Shown here: positions 22,086 to 32,879 of the stretch, one piece after another
Numbering within the stretch: position 1 is the stretch's first letter
Layout of the letters: each line of letters starts with the position of its first letter
DNA from: Heterodera schachtii
Lineage: Eukaryota > Nematoda > Chromadorea > Rhabditida > Heteroderidae
Length of the DNA stretch: 64,000 nt
Direction of reading: 5' to 3'
Assembly: GCA_023374025.1 (NCBI GenBank)
Contig: SIJG01000039.1
Coordinates: 1,088,579 to 1,152,578, forward strand
Notes under the pieces: model-generated
The model's database searches: none
What the model was told of the DNA's origin: nothing
Seen by the model: only the letters and a program-made list of their open reading frames with translations
Position numbers and translations under genes: made by a program

Positions 22086-24036
22086 CAATTATATTTTTTA
22101 ATTTTCTGTTTAGAAGTGAAAAAACTATTAGCCAACTAATTACATATTTGAACATTAAAATTTAATTTTATTATCGCTTATTCCGCCGAAAGGTTACATG
22201 GACTGTCAACTACAGGAACGTGTGATATAAGCCCAATTCACATATCCCATTAATTGAATGCTCAAAAAATACAATAATAAATAAATTAAGAACATAATAT
22301 AAACTTTGATTTATAAGTTCGTTGCATATTGTTTAAATTTTTAAAGTAAATAAGATAAAAATAAAATTTCAGTTAACCCTAGCGCGAGACATTCATCCAA
22401 CTTCACCGCATCACCGGTCGGGTTCATGAATAGTAATTTCATCTCACCAAAAAGAAACTTCAAAAAATAAAATTGCAATCAAAATTATAAACTAAAAATT
22501 TTTTTGAGAATAAAAACTTAAAATTATTTCATATTTTTCATTATATTTTTATTTTTTTGTCAAATAAAACTAATATCCAGCGAAATTTTTAGAAAAAAAA
22601 ATTATTAATACATATGAAAGAATATCGAAAAAGAAATAAACACAACAAAAATTATAAATGTACAAACTCTTAAAGTATTTAATGACGAGAATTCTGGAAA
22701 TATGTGTTTTGAGAAAGAGATTTATTGTTAATAAAATCATCATTGACGGAAAACAGATAATCACCTGTTATAATAAAAAATTATAATCAAAGAAAACAAA
22801 TTATATTTACGAAAAATAAACCAAAAATTTTCGAATTAAATTCTTTAAAAGAGAAAAAAAAATTGTTAAATAATTAAATGATATATTCGAAAAAAAATAA
22901 ATAAGAAATCAACAAAATTGTTTTCCGCAGCAACCTACGCTTGTCATTTTTCGAGGTAATAAAATTAAAAAATTAAAACTCATAAAAATAAATAAATATT
23001 CTGTTGAAATAAACCGTAAATGGAACTTCTTTAAAACAAATATAAAATAATTTTTTCTTCTTTGAATAATTTAATTATTTAATTTTTCAGCCTTTATTTT
23101 AAATTTTTTTAGCAAATATAAAAAATTCCTTAACATTGATTCTGAAAAGAAAATATTCAGAAATTTAAAAAAAATCATTTGAAAATAAAACCAAAATTTT
23201 AGAATAAATAGTCTTTAATAAAGCAACAAAAATGTTAAGAGATTTTTATTTAAAAAACTACGATAAACAAAAAAAATAATTAAAAGAACTAAATTTCTCT
23301 GAGAAAAAGCCAACTTCAATAATAAATTTACTTATTTATTTAATATTTACTATTTAGCGTGTAATGAAAAATAATTTATATAACAAAAAAAATAATAAAG
23401 GTTTAAAGTTGTTTTAATAATTTATAAAAAACTAATCTAAAAATTAGGCATGTCAATTATAGCATTTCTTATAATATAAGTACTTAATAAGAGGATTTAA
23501 ATTATAAATTATTTGTATTTGTCCATAATAAATTAAAAAGACCAATTCAAATTAATTCAAAACTTATATTATCTTATTTAAATAAAAAAATTAAACAATC
23601 ATATAAACAATAAAAAAAATTAATATAAATTTCAATTTTAATAAAAGAACTAAGTGCAGAAAAAACAATCGATTTACCACCGGTGTATTTGCAAGATTGC
23701 CTTACATGTTTGGTTTTGGTTATATAGTTAATAAAATAAATTGTCAACAATGTGAAATTACAAGAATTAAATAAGAAAACATTAAAAACCCAATTATTTG
23801 TTTATTGGAAATTATAAAAACATATTGAACATTTCTTAAAGTCTTTTAATCTATGTAGAAATCTATACCAAAAACTAGCGGGTGCGTGAACCACCGGATC
23901 TGGGCCTGAAAAAAGCGCTGCACGCTTCTTGAGCTTCGGTACCTAAGTCCGATCATAAATTATAGGGAGAGAGGGTTCCAAAGATTGAATTTAATTTAAC
24001 GGAGATAATAATAAGTTTTGATGAATTTTCTTGGTG
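22086..24036. other. AT-rich non-coding DNA
   Basis: No supported gene. A 64-codon minus-strand frame (22570-22764) has chance composition. GC-richer patches at 22375-22430 and 23880-23950 have no recognisable structure. Confidence 0.5.
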
Positions 24037-24044
24037 CTTTACTT

Positions 24045-24861
24045 TAGGGTTCAGCCCCGAGCCCTCGGGGGGCAAAAAGTCGGGGGCTGGGGACCTCGGG
24101 GGGCGACATGTCGGGGGTCGGGTCGGGGGGGAGCTCAATTGTCGGGGGTCGGGGACCCCGACGGGTAGTGATCAACGAAATTTTTTAACGAAAAACCCAA
24201 TTTTTCTTTTTCAATGCTCGTAAATCTTCCTTTTTGCACTTTAATCAACTAAAAATGCGTCCAATTTGGCATTTTATAACAAGGCATCCCAGGCTCCAAA
24301 AATTTTCAGAAACTGAAAATCGAATTTCGAGGCTCAAAAATTTTAATCTCATAAATTTGAACAATTTTAGCGGCGCGATTTTCAAAAAACTTTTTTGGAA
24401 ACTTGGGGTGGGGGGAAGTGGTAAGGCGGTGCCGATAGGCGCCGCCGGGAAAATTTTTGAAAATGAGTATAATTTGTTAAGAGACTATTGTCCAAAAATT
24501 GTCTAAATTTTGTAATTTCGAACCAATTTTTAAGAAAAAACTTGGTGTTTTTGGGGGCAGGCGGTGTCGATAGGCGCCGCCGGAAAGTTTTTCATAATTT
24601 TTAATCAATTTTATTAAAAAAATTTGTTCAAAATTTCAAAAATTTTCCAATTTCCCGCCTTCGTGGATGAATTAACTTTTAAATTTTTAAAACGCTCGGA
24701 GTCCCCAATCCCCCGAATTCGTGTCGGGGGGTCGGGGGGCAAAAAGTCGGGGCCGGGGACCTCGGGGGACGACATGTCGCGGGTCGTGTCGGGGAATAGG
24801 TCCAAAAAACGTCTCGGGTCGAGTCGGGGGTCGGGGTGCTCGGGGTCGGGGCTGAACCCTA
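24045..24861. mobile_element. hAT-like non-autonomous element, 817 bp, perfect 8-bp duplication
   Basis: Terminal inverted repeats TAGGGTTCAGCCCCGA are perfect over 16 bp. The 8-bp flank CTTTACTT occurs at 24037-24044 and again at 24862-24869. Subterminal regions reiterate GTCGGGG-type motifs on both sides, making the ends very GC-rich. The interior carries two GC hairpins and the A/T-rich spacer of the shared core module. No transposase frame exists; the short frames over the element are unrelated to known families. The duplication length and termini fit hAT. Confidence 0.85.
24425..24581 (+). repeat. Hairpin pair of the shared core module (element at 24.0 kb)
   Basis: Hairpin 1 (24425-24446) has arms GGCGGTGCC and GGCGCCGCC around GATA. 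Hairpin 2 (24560-24581) has GGCGGTGTC in its first arm, where the changed base still pairs as a G-T (G-U in RNA) wobble. They start 135 bp apart. A GCGGCGC block with an A-rich/T-rich run precedes hairpin 1 from about 24371. Confidence 0.8.
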
Positions 24862-25129
24862 CTTTACTTTATTACCTTTGAAGGTATTTCATTATTCCAA
24901 ATAAAAAATAAAGGGAATGATAAAAAGAAGTCACATATTTGATGAAAATTATTTTCTTACTACATATTGGGTGCAAACTCTCAAATTCTTCGAGACTTTC
25001 GAGCTCGAAGCCTAGAGACTTTTTTACACACCTAATGATTGGCTTTTTGTAAAGTTATAAAAAAGATTTTCCTCCGCGATCACTATGATTTCAACTAAGA
25101 ATAATTTTAAATTTGATTTTTTCTCTTTT

Positions 25130-25211
25130 CGCCCTTTTTCGCTTTTTTTTACATTTCACTTTCGCCTTTTCACTTTCGCTTTTTTTCGCTTTTTTTTTTG
25201 CAACATCCCTG
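25130..25211 (-). mobile_element. Solo terminus with TTTCGC reiterations ending CATCCCTG
   Basis: The segment reiterates TTTCGCYTTTT-like motifs about six times and ends GCAACATCCCTG, the mirror of a CAGGGATGTTGC start. It resembles the terminus-plus-subterminal-reiteration layout of the hAT-like elements here. The opposite terminus was not found within the preceding kilobase, so the element is truncated or divergent. Confidence 0.4.
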
Positions 25212-26263
25212 GCCGGCACCCATGATTAAACTATAAACAATTTGTAAAAAAAATGAAATTTGGGTAAGTCAAATTTTATATTAAAAAATAGCAAAATAAT
25301 ATCCTAAAAAGTCACACTATTAAGTAAAGCAACATATTTTATTTAATAAAAAGGGCATCTCCATGACAAATTATTTGACGTCATGGTTCTCTTGGATTAA
25401 AATAAGTTATAATGCCTGACAAGTGTAAAACAAATTGTTAAGCCTTTTTGAAGTTGACAGAAATTCTTATTGGCTCACGAAAAGATTCAATTCGTCATAA
25501 AAAAAATTTATAATAAAAAACAATTATAATAATTAATAATCGAGTGAATAATATGATAATATTTAAAATAAATTTTAAACTGTGATAAAAAATTAAATTT
25601 CAAAAGTTTAGAGAGTTTACATCTCTATTAGCATGAAAAATCACATAATATTTAAACGTCCAAATACTCAAAAAAAAGAAATTTATTGCTTAAATATTTA
25701 TTCTGCTCTAAAGTTATAGACCGACACCCAAACCCTGAGAACATTTTCGATTCGGTACCTAGACAAAGATTTACCAAAAATATTTTAGTTAAAATAGTTT
25801 GTATAAGATTTAAAACAATTTTTAATAATGAAGTAGTTTTAATGTATTAGCTTCAAAATTTCTTGGTTTAATTTCATTTTATTGTTTCAAAATAAAAAAT
25901 TCATTTGTTAAAATTTTACAACGCATACTCTCAGTTAGAAAATTTTAATTTAGGGCTGATACTTTTATGACTATTTATCTAATGTTTTTATCATTTTATG
26001 TAATTCAAAAAATATATTAAATCAAAATGCACTTCATTTCATATGTGATACTTAAAGAAATGCTTAATTCAGTATTATTAGTTTTAAATTATGATTATTT
26101 TTCATTTAGGAGTTTTTCCTAAAAAAATTTTTTTTGACCATTTCATAGGGGTGTATTTTTCGTTTTTATTTCATTTTGTTAAACATTAGGCACACAAACC
26201 CTGAACATTTATCCATTTATATTAAAGCAAGTAAAGTTGCCTCGTCATAAATTTTGTTTATAT
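25212..26263. other. AT-rich non-coding DNA
   Basis: No gene or RNA gene seen. An AGGGGTGTATTTTT motif at about 26147 matches those at 4.7 and 21.1 kb. Confidence 0.5.
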
Positions 26264-26271
26264 ATTTTATT

Positions 26272-27342
26272 CGTGGTGCGACATTTGAGGACTTGACATT
26301 TGAGGACCCGACATTTGAGGACCCGACTTTTGAGGACCCGACATTTGAGGATTTGACATTTGAGGACCCGACATTTGCGGATATTCCCGACATTTGAGGA
26401 CCCGACTTTTGAGGACCCGACATTTGAGGATATACACAATTTCAAAAAAATAAATGAAATTAAATCATTATAAAAAAGAGAAAAAGCCTTTCCCGAGGGC
26501 CAGGGAAGCAATTATAAATTGTACCAAATGCTGGTAAGCCCTTATCAATCTTTGATTATTTTGGAAACTTTCATAATTCAAAAACAATTTAAGATTAACT
26601 ATTTAATTAAATAGTACTTGTGTTTCGGTAATTCATGAAGATCCCCTTTTTTCTATTAACATGAGGAATCATTGTTAGGACCACAAACCAAAACAAGAAT
26701 GAATTTATAATACTTTTTAATATCAGAGTCATTAATTATTGTTCTGTTTTCTCAGAACATTTTTATTTAGGGCTACTTATAAAAAAATAAAAACCGCCCG
26801 ACCTTAAAAATGCATATTTTCTTGAGAAAATTTGCTCAAAATCGCATTAGAATAATTTGATGAAAATCAATGAATTATTAAAATTTTATTATATTTTTAT
26901 TTTTTCAAAAATTTTCGATTTATTACGACTTTCAGTTTCAAGCAGGGCTTGATTTCGCTTTCACCTTTTTGGAGTGAAAGATTTTCACATCACTAATGAA
27001 TGGCATTTTTTTGTGGGGAAAGGCAAAAAAGTTCGTATATCTTAAAATACATTTTAATTTACAAACTTTTTATGTTAAATGCGATCCAAAATGATTAAAG
27101 ATGCACCCGTTGGCCCTTGGGAAAGGCTTTTTCTCTTTTTTATAATGATTTAATTTCATTTATTTTTTTTGAAATTGTGTATATCCTCAAATGTCGGGTC
27201 CTCAAAAGTCGGGTCCTCAAATGTCGGGAATATCCGCAAATGTCGGGTCCTCAAATGTCAAATCCTCAAATGTCGGGTCCTCAAAAGTCGGGTCCTCAAA
27301 TGTCGGGTCCTCAAATGTCAAGTCCTCAAATGTCGGGTAGCC
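26272..27342. mobile_element. Foldback-like element with 15-bp minisatellite arms
   Basis: Arms 26279-26501 and 27112-27335 are inverted copies that look almost identical. The outer 150 bp of each arm is a minisatellite of GACCCGACATTTGAG units with the same order of variant units in both arms; the inner 70 bp is ordinary sequence. A 610-bp non-palindromic spacer separates them and includes a CAGGGCTTGATTTCGC terminus-like motif at about 26945. ATTTTATT occurs at 26264-26271 and 27343-27350, a candidate 8-bp duplication but weak evidence in AT-rich DNA. Tandem-repeat-filled long inverted ends are typical of Foldback elements. Confidence 0.7.
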
Positions 27343-27350
27343 ATTTTATT

Positions 27351-28363
27351 AAGTGTATTTAAAAGTTTATTTAATTTTATTGGGTTTGTTTTGGTTGTCT
27401 TTTGTTTTTTCATGAATTGGTAACCAATTTCAACCTTTGCTAACCTTCTTTTACTATTATTGTAGAATTTTTTGTTTACAATACTTTTTTAAAATAAAGT
27501 CAAAAAATAATTAATTTGATGAAAATTAAAATTAAAAGTATTTCATCAATTTCAAATAAAAATTTCATATTTTTAAAATTAAAAAAGTACTTTTTTATGA
27601 TTTAAGTTTATATTATTTTTTAATTGAATTCGCTAATATTAATTTAAATTACCAAACTTTAAGTCAAATTATTCATCACATCTTCTATTTTTATTATCTT
27701 TGTCAGCCTTCTTTAAAGGTCAAACAAAATTCAACATAAATTTTAAAATTCAAGATTTAAAAACCGCTTTTGTTGGGAGCTTTGAACCCATTTAATCTTG
27801 CAAGAAATTAATCCATTTCCTTTTACATTTGACAAAAATTGATTTTTAACCCTTGAATATATTATATTATTCACTCTTTTATTTATTAAAATAATTTAGA
27901 GCCGTTATCTACTGAATATTTTTTAGCTTTGAAGCTTAATTCAATTAATTTCAATTAAATTCAATTACTGCTTTTTTTATTATATTATTTGGTATATTAA
28001 TTATTTCACCAAGGTTTTTTGCCAGAGAAAAATTTTTAAATCACATATTATTTTCATAAAATACCAAATATAACCGTAATAAACTGACAATCATTTAATT
28101 ATCTATTATAATATAATCTTAAAATAAATAATTTTTGATTTTTAATTTGTTTTAATTGTTGCACATTTTTTTGGAATCTTTTTCGACTTAATCATTAATA
28201 CTTTTGAATTTTAATTTGCTTAATATTTTTTTATCGTCAAATTTTTTTGATGTAATATTTAAAATTTATCTTATAAAATGTTTTAAAATACATATAATTA
28301 TGTTTCATTTATTGGGGTGTAAAATAAGTCTTTGCATAGCTGAATTGATTTGTTTGCATATTC
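27351..28363. other. AT-rich non-coding DNA
   Basis: No supported gene, RNA gene or repeat was seen. Confidence 0.5.
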
Positions 28364-28666
28364 TTAAAAAATGTCTCCGTTGCTCCGCTGGCCAGCTCTC
28401 ATTTGCATTTTGTAAAGCGATGTCTGCGGTTTCGAAAAAAGGGCCAGTTTAATTTTTCCATCAAATTTTTGATTTTTTTTTTTTAGATTTTTGAATAGAA
28501 CACTCAAAAACCAAAACCCTATCACTTTTATTGTACGGGTCAAAACTTTGCTTTGATCAGTTGTAAATTTATTAAAAGCAGTTTTTGTGGCCAAATCAAG
28601 TCCGGAGAATCCAAATCTGGCCTCAGATTTGATCTCTGTATTTTCTCTGGCATTGTACTGCTCCAT
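28364..28666 (-). CDS. Possible coding fragment of unknown function (100 codons)
   Basis: A minus-strand frame of 100 codons starts at an ATG (28664-28666) and lies in DNA visibly GC-richer than its surroundings. The first 45 residues have mixed composition (several Glu, Asp, Arg, Thr), unlike chance frames here; the middle contains a lysine/asparagine-rich stretch over a T-run that looks non-coding. I recognise no domain. It may be an exon, a decayed pseudogene or chance. A perfect small hairpin (28655-28693) covers the start codon region. Confidence 0.2.
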   Translation of the reverse strand: MEQYNARENTEIKSEARFGFSGLDLATKTAFNKFTTDQSKVLTRTIKVIGFWFLSVLFKNLKKKNQKFDGKIKLALFSKPQTSLYKMQMRAGQRSNGDIF

Positions 28667-28693
28667 GTCGTTGACAAGAAGTCAAAGCAGTAC
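28655..28693. other. Small compound hairpin
   Basis: Outer arms GTACTGCT and AGCAGTAC (8 bp, perfect) enclose an inner TTGAC/GTCAA stem with an AAGAA loop, with an 8-nt bulge on one side. It is unusually ordered for this AT-rich region. No known RNA family is recognised. Confidence 0.5.
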
Positions 28694-28699
28694 AGAGTC

Positions 28700-29950
28700 A
28701 TAGAACATCAAAATCAATGGAAAATTCTTTGAAAATATTTTTAACCTCGAATTTTCAAACAAAACCATAAGATAATTATTATTATTTTTTTGTTTTATTT
28801 AATATTCTTTTTAAATTATTTTTAATTTTGGTTTAAAATGATTTTTTTTTCACTTTATCACATTTCGATAATAATTAATGTTAATTTTTGTTTATTAGAA
28901 TTTTACAGTTTGGACTTTGAAATTTATTATAATATTCAAAATGAAGCAAAAATATAAAAATTTAATTGATTATTTCTATCCTAATATTTTAATTCTTTAT
29001 TTGTTTATTTTTTTATGTCTTCATCTTAAAATTTAAAGTTTATTGAAATTCTTTATCTGTGAAAATAAAATGCAAAAAATCTGGAATTTTATAAATTCAT
29101 TTTTAAGGCATTTTCACCACTTTTCGTGGCTTGGAAAATGTTTTTAATAATTTAAGTTTGTTTTATTATGTAATTAATTACATTCAAATAACTATATTTT
29201 CTATTTCTCGATTTTTATGCTCAGTGATTATTTAGTAATAGAAATTCAAATAATTAAAAAAACTAATTTTTCACTAGACTTTATTGTTTATAATATTTGT
29301 GATTTATTTATTGAAGTATAGGAAAATCTTATATTTTGTTCTTTAATTAAGAACCAGAAACATTCTATTTCATCGAAACATTCAATTTCTCGCAGACGCT
29401 CGACAGAATTGATACAGTTAATAAATTCGTATTTTAGAAATTTAATTCTTGTTTAATTAATTTAAAGATTATTGAATTTTTTATACAGTTTTAATTTGTA
29501 TCGAATATAATAAAATAGTTAATTAATGCATTTAAAATACAAATTTTTTTATCAATTTTAATAAATATTTTAAATTATTACTACTTGTTTTTTAGACTTA
29601 ATTTCTGATTTTTAAATAAATAATTTCAATAATCGCCAATGCTTACCCGCAAATGTAAAAAAATTTATATTATAAGAGTGTGCTCTAACAATTTATTGAT
29701 GAAACGAAACATTAACCTCTTAAAAAGATATTAATTTCATTTAACTTAAATTCCAGTACAGATTCATATTATATATTATACTTTTTTGAATGGAAATTAG
29801 AGAAATATTTTATGTTTAAACACTTAAAATCTTTGATGTAAAAGAATGAATTGCATTTTATTATGTTTTTATTATATAATCGTTTTAAATTATGAAATTA
29901 AAATTTTCAAAGGTATGAAAATATTGTTAATAAAGAGAATTCGCATTATG
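28700..29950. other. AT-rich non-coding DNA
   Basis: No gene, RNA gene or repeat of note was seen. Confidence 0.5.
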
Positions 29951-30495
29951 AGGCATATGTATTTTTTTGCTCATTAGTTTCGATATACATATTAAGCATA
30001 CAAAACACAGTTTCCACTTGGATTGAGGCTTCTACGTTGACTTTTATTATGCCTTTTTTGGCATTTTCGTGCCTTAAATGCCTTTTTTGGCATTTTGCCG
30101 TTTTGGTTCCTTTTTGCGTTTTTTCGAAACATTCCATTAAAAATGCAATAAAATTGGGAAAATACACCGCTAAGAAATGACATAAAAAATTCAGAAAATA
30201 CACTCATAAAAATTGAAAAAAAAATTTTCTCAAAATTTGGTCGATAAAATTTCATTTTTTACTTTCACAAAAAATTTTGGGTTTTAGGTTAATTTTATGT
30301 GTTTTGCTCCCTAAAAAATCTAATAAAAAATTTTAAATGCCTTTTTCGGGATTTTCGTGCCTTTCCATGTACATTATTAATTTTTTGGTGCCTTTTATAG
30401 TTTTTGAGGCAAAAACATTCTTTTAAATTCCAATGGAAATAATTCGACATTTGGATTAAAATTTTTTCAACATTTTTCTGCATATGCCACCTTCA
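29951..30495. mobile_element. Probable decayed MITE with GGCATATG ends
   Basis: The stretch begins GAGGCATATGTA and ends TGCATATGCCAC, imperfect inverted ends, and reiterates TTTTTTGGCATTTTCGTGCC-type motifs near both ends (30048-30105 and 30338-30400). This mirrors the subterminal reiteration seen in the intact elements. No clear target duplication is visible. Short lysine-rich minus frames over it are by-products. Confidence 0.4.
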
Positions 30496-31589
30496 TAGCT
30501 TTTTCCAAAATGAAACTTTAATCTTGTTCCTTCGTTACAGCTAATATTATAATAGCTTCGTGCACTTTTTTGAATAGTTATCTTTAATTGTTATTTTCGA
30601 TTGATTATTTTGATTTTATCAGTTGCCGTAATTTTTATCTCTTTCTGCTCATTTTATATGAAATATTATAAAAATAAATTTGAAAAAAACATTTTTGTTA
30701 TTTTTTTGAAAAAAAAATTGAATAATTTATTTGTCAGTTTTATTTTTTATAGAATTTGCACTTCACTCAAACATTGAGATTTTGATTAAATTTTTCTTGC
30801 GTATATTCATCTATTCCAGAACATTCGGCACTGTATTTTGGCTTAAGGTTTATATTTATGATCAAGTCAAGCAGGTCACGGGCTGCTTCATTATTTAAAT
30901 AACGGAATATATTCAATTAAGAAAGTTTTCAATTGTTGTTTACTTTTACAAATTTATTTTTCTTAATAGATTATATATGTTTTATAATACCACCAAAAAT
31001 TTGAAATCGTAAGGTTGTTTAAAATAAATGGTGTTTTATTATTTGAAAATTATAATTATCATATTTAAAAGTTTTTTGGTCTTAGGGCAATCAACATTGT
31101 GGTCAATCATTTATCACCCAATGACCCCCCAATATATTTAATAATTCTTCCATGAGTATATCAACAATAACCTTTTTAAAAATTTTTTCCTTCAAATTTA
31201 AATTAAAATAGTTTTTTTTTAGTATAATCTTAAAAATTGGCATAGCATTATAGGTTATTTTATATTTATTTTTGTCTTTGATTTCCTCGCAAAAAGTATG
31301 TTTTCGTGTGTTGTTCTCAACATGAACTCGACATCCACATCCTCCATAATTCTTTTCGGAATAAAACTCATATAATTATTTTATTATATTTTTTTTAGAA
31401 ATTTTTTAAATCTTTATAATAGTAGATTCGATATTTATAAAAAAGAATAATAATTTTTATGTATTTGTTGTATTTCATTTTATATTTTCTATATAAGCAT
31501 TGCCATTTTTTTAGATCAGTATATTAATAGTATAAACTACAGGGATATCATTGTCTTTGCCTTAAATAAATAAAATAATTATATTTCTA
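30496..31589. other. AT-rich non-coding DNA
   Basis: No gene, RNA gene or repeat of note was seen. Confidence 0.5.
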
Positions 31590-31695
31590 ATAAAATTGTC
31601 TGTTATAAAAGGAATTTTCCGAATCCGTAGAAAGAAGTTTGATTTTATTTTCGTTATTTTATTTATGATTATTTATGGGTATTAGTTTATTTGAC
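31590..31695 (+). repeat. Dispersed repeat, uninterrupted copy
   Basis: This copy contains GGAATTTTCCGAATCCGTAG and TAGTTTATTTGA and matches 16985-17097. Here the repeat continues without the TA-flanked element seen at 17100-18353. An 89-codon minus-strand frame (31682-31951) overlaps its end but has no recognisable domain. Confidence 0.6.
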
Positions 31696-31910
31696 AATTT
31701 GATATATTTTTTATAAGAAAACACTCGCATACTTTTGGTATTTTGAATCCTCCCCAGTTCTTTGAATATAGTTTTTGTTTATCTGACAACACAACATTTA
31801 CTTCACAGTCGAATGTAGAGGCATAATAAGAATTTTTTTTTATTGAATTAAATCTCAAATTCTTTTTTTTTACATATTTTATTGTTTTTCTGTAATTATA
31901 TTTTTTTATT

Positions 31911-32113
31911 TGCTTCATAAATAATAATATCTTAATTTTTAGAAAGTTCATTCTTTTTTTTTAAATTTCCATAATTTCTCAAATTCATGTAAATTTTTGT
32001 TTTTTTATATGTTCAATGAACGGCAAAAAATATAAAAGGTGGATTAATAAAAAAAATAATAATAAATTAAGTTTAAAAAAAAAACAATTTTTTTAATTTT
32101 GTAAACAAAAAAG
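31911..32113 (+). repeat. Left arm of 0.97-kb inverted repeat
   Basis: The segment from GCTTCATAAATAATAAT to GTAAACAAAAAAG is the reverse complement of 32688-32879, with small indels mainly in A/T runs. It includes ATATGTTCAATGAACGGCA and AAAAGGTGGATTAAT. The 574-bp loop (32114-32687) is AT-rich without a gene. It is probably a decayed foldback or MITE; no target duplication was established. Confidence 0.75.
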
Positions 32114-32687
32114 TTGATGAAAAAAACTATATATTAAATTCTTTAACAAAAAATAGACTAAAAATTGTTTTTAATAAGCGCGCCTACTAAATTTATTTAT
32201 ATAATTCTTTTAGAAAAAAAATCGATTAAACTCTCTTTTGTAGAGCATAAAATTTTTATCTTTTTCTTCATATTAATGTTCAAAATATCCGGTGCAAAAT
32301 AAAGAAAACTTAGACCAATTTTAATTGCTTTTATGAAACAAATGAATTAAAAATCAGACCAATAATCTATTAATGAAAAGAAACCCATTTTTAAAGAAAA
32401 AAAATTACCATGCAGAATGCTGGCCATAACGCGACGAATCTTGCCACTTTATTTTTTTAATAAAAATATACAATAACATTAATTTGAGTGCCGGTACACC
32501 AAAATAATGAAGAGTCCAATTTATATAAATTATAAAAAGTTTTTTGCATCTCATATCAAGAAAATTGACCAATCGTAATTTTAGGGGAATTAAATTTGAA
32601 TAGCAAGTGTCTTAAATGGCAAGAACGAGCTCAAAATTGAATTAATAAATGAAAACAAATGTAAAATTATAAATAAAAATATTTCTA
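32114..32687. other. Loop of the inverted repeat
   Basis: AT-rich sequence with no supported gene. A slightly GC-richer segment at 32410-32450 has no recognisable structure. Confidence 0.5.
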
Positions 32688-32879
32688 CTTTTTTGTTTAC
32701 AAAATTAAAAAAATTGTTTTTATTTTAAACTTAATTTATTCTTATTTTTTTTATTAATCCACCTTTTATATTTTTTGTCGTTCATTGAACATATAAAAAA
32801 ACCAAAAATTTACATGAATTTGTAAAAAAAAAAAATGAATGAACTTTCTAAAAATTAAGATGTTATTATTTATGAAGCG
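32688..32879 (-). repeat. Right arm of 0.97-kb inverted repeat
   Basis: This is the inverted counterpart of 31911-32113, from CTTTTTTGTTTAC to TTATGAAGC. Differences from the left arm include single-base changes (for example in the TTCATTGAAC region) and altered homopolymer lengths, which indicates some age. Confidence 0.75.

Noticed and set aside
26279..27335. CRISPR-like appearance of regular short repeats
   Set aside because: The 15-bp units are contiguous with no spacers, lie in an inverted pair, and the DNA is eukaryotic.
31682..31951. 89-codon minus frame with an NWGGFKIPKVCECF segment
   Set aside because: Overlaps the edges of a dispersed repeat and an inverted repeat; no domain recognised, so not supported as a gene.
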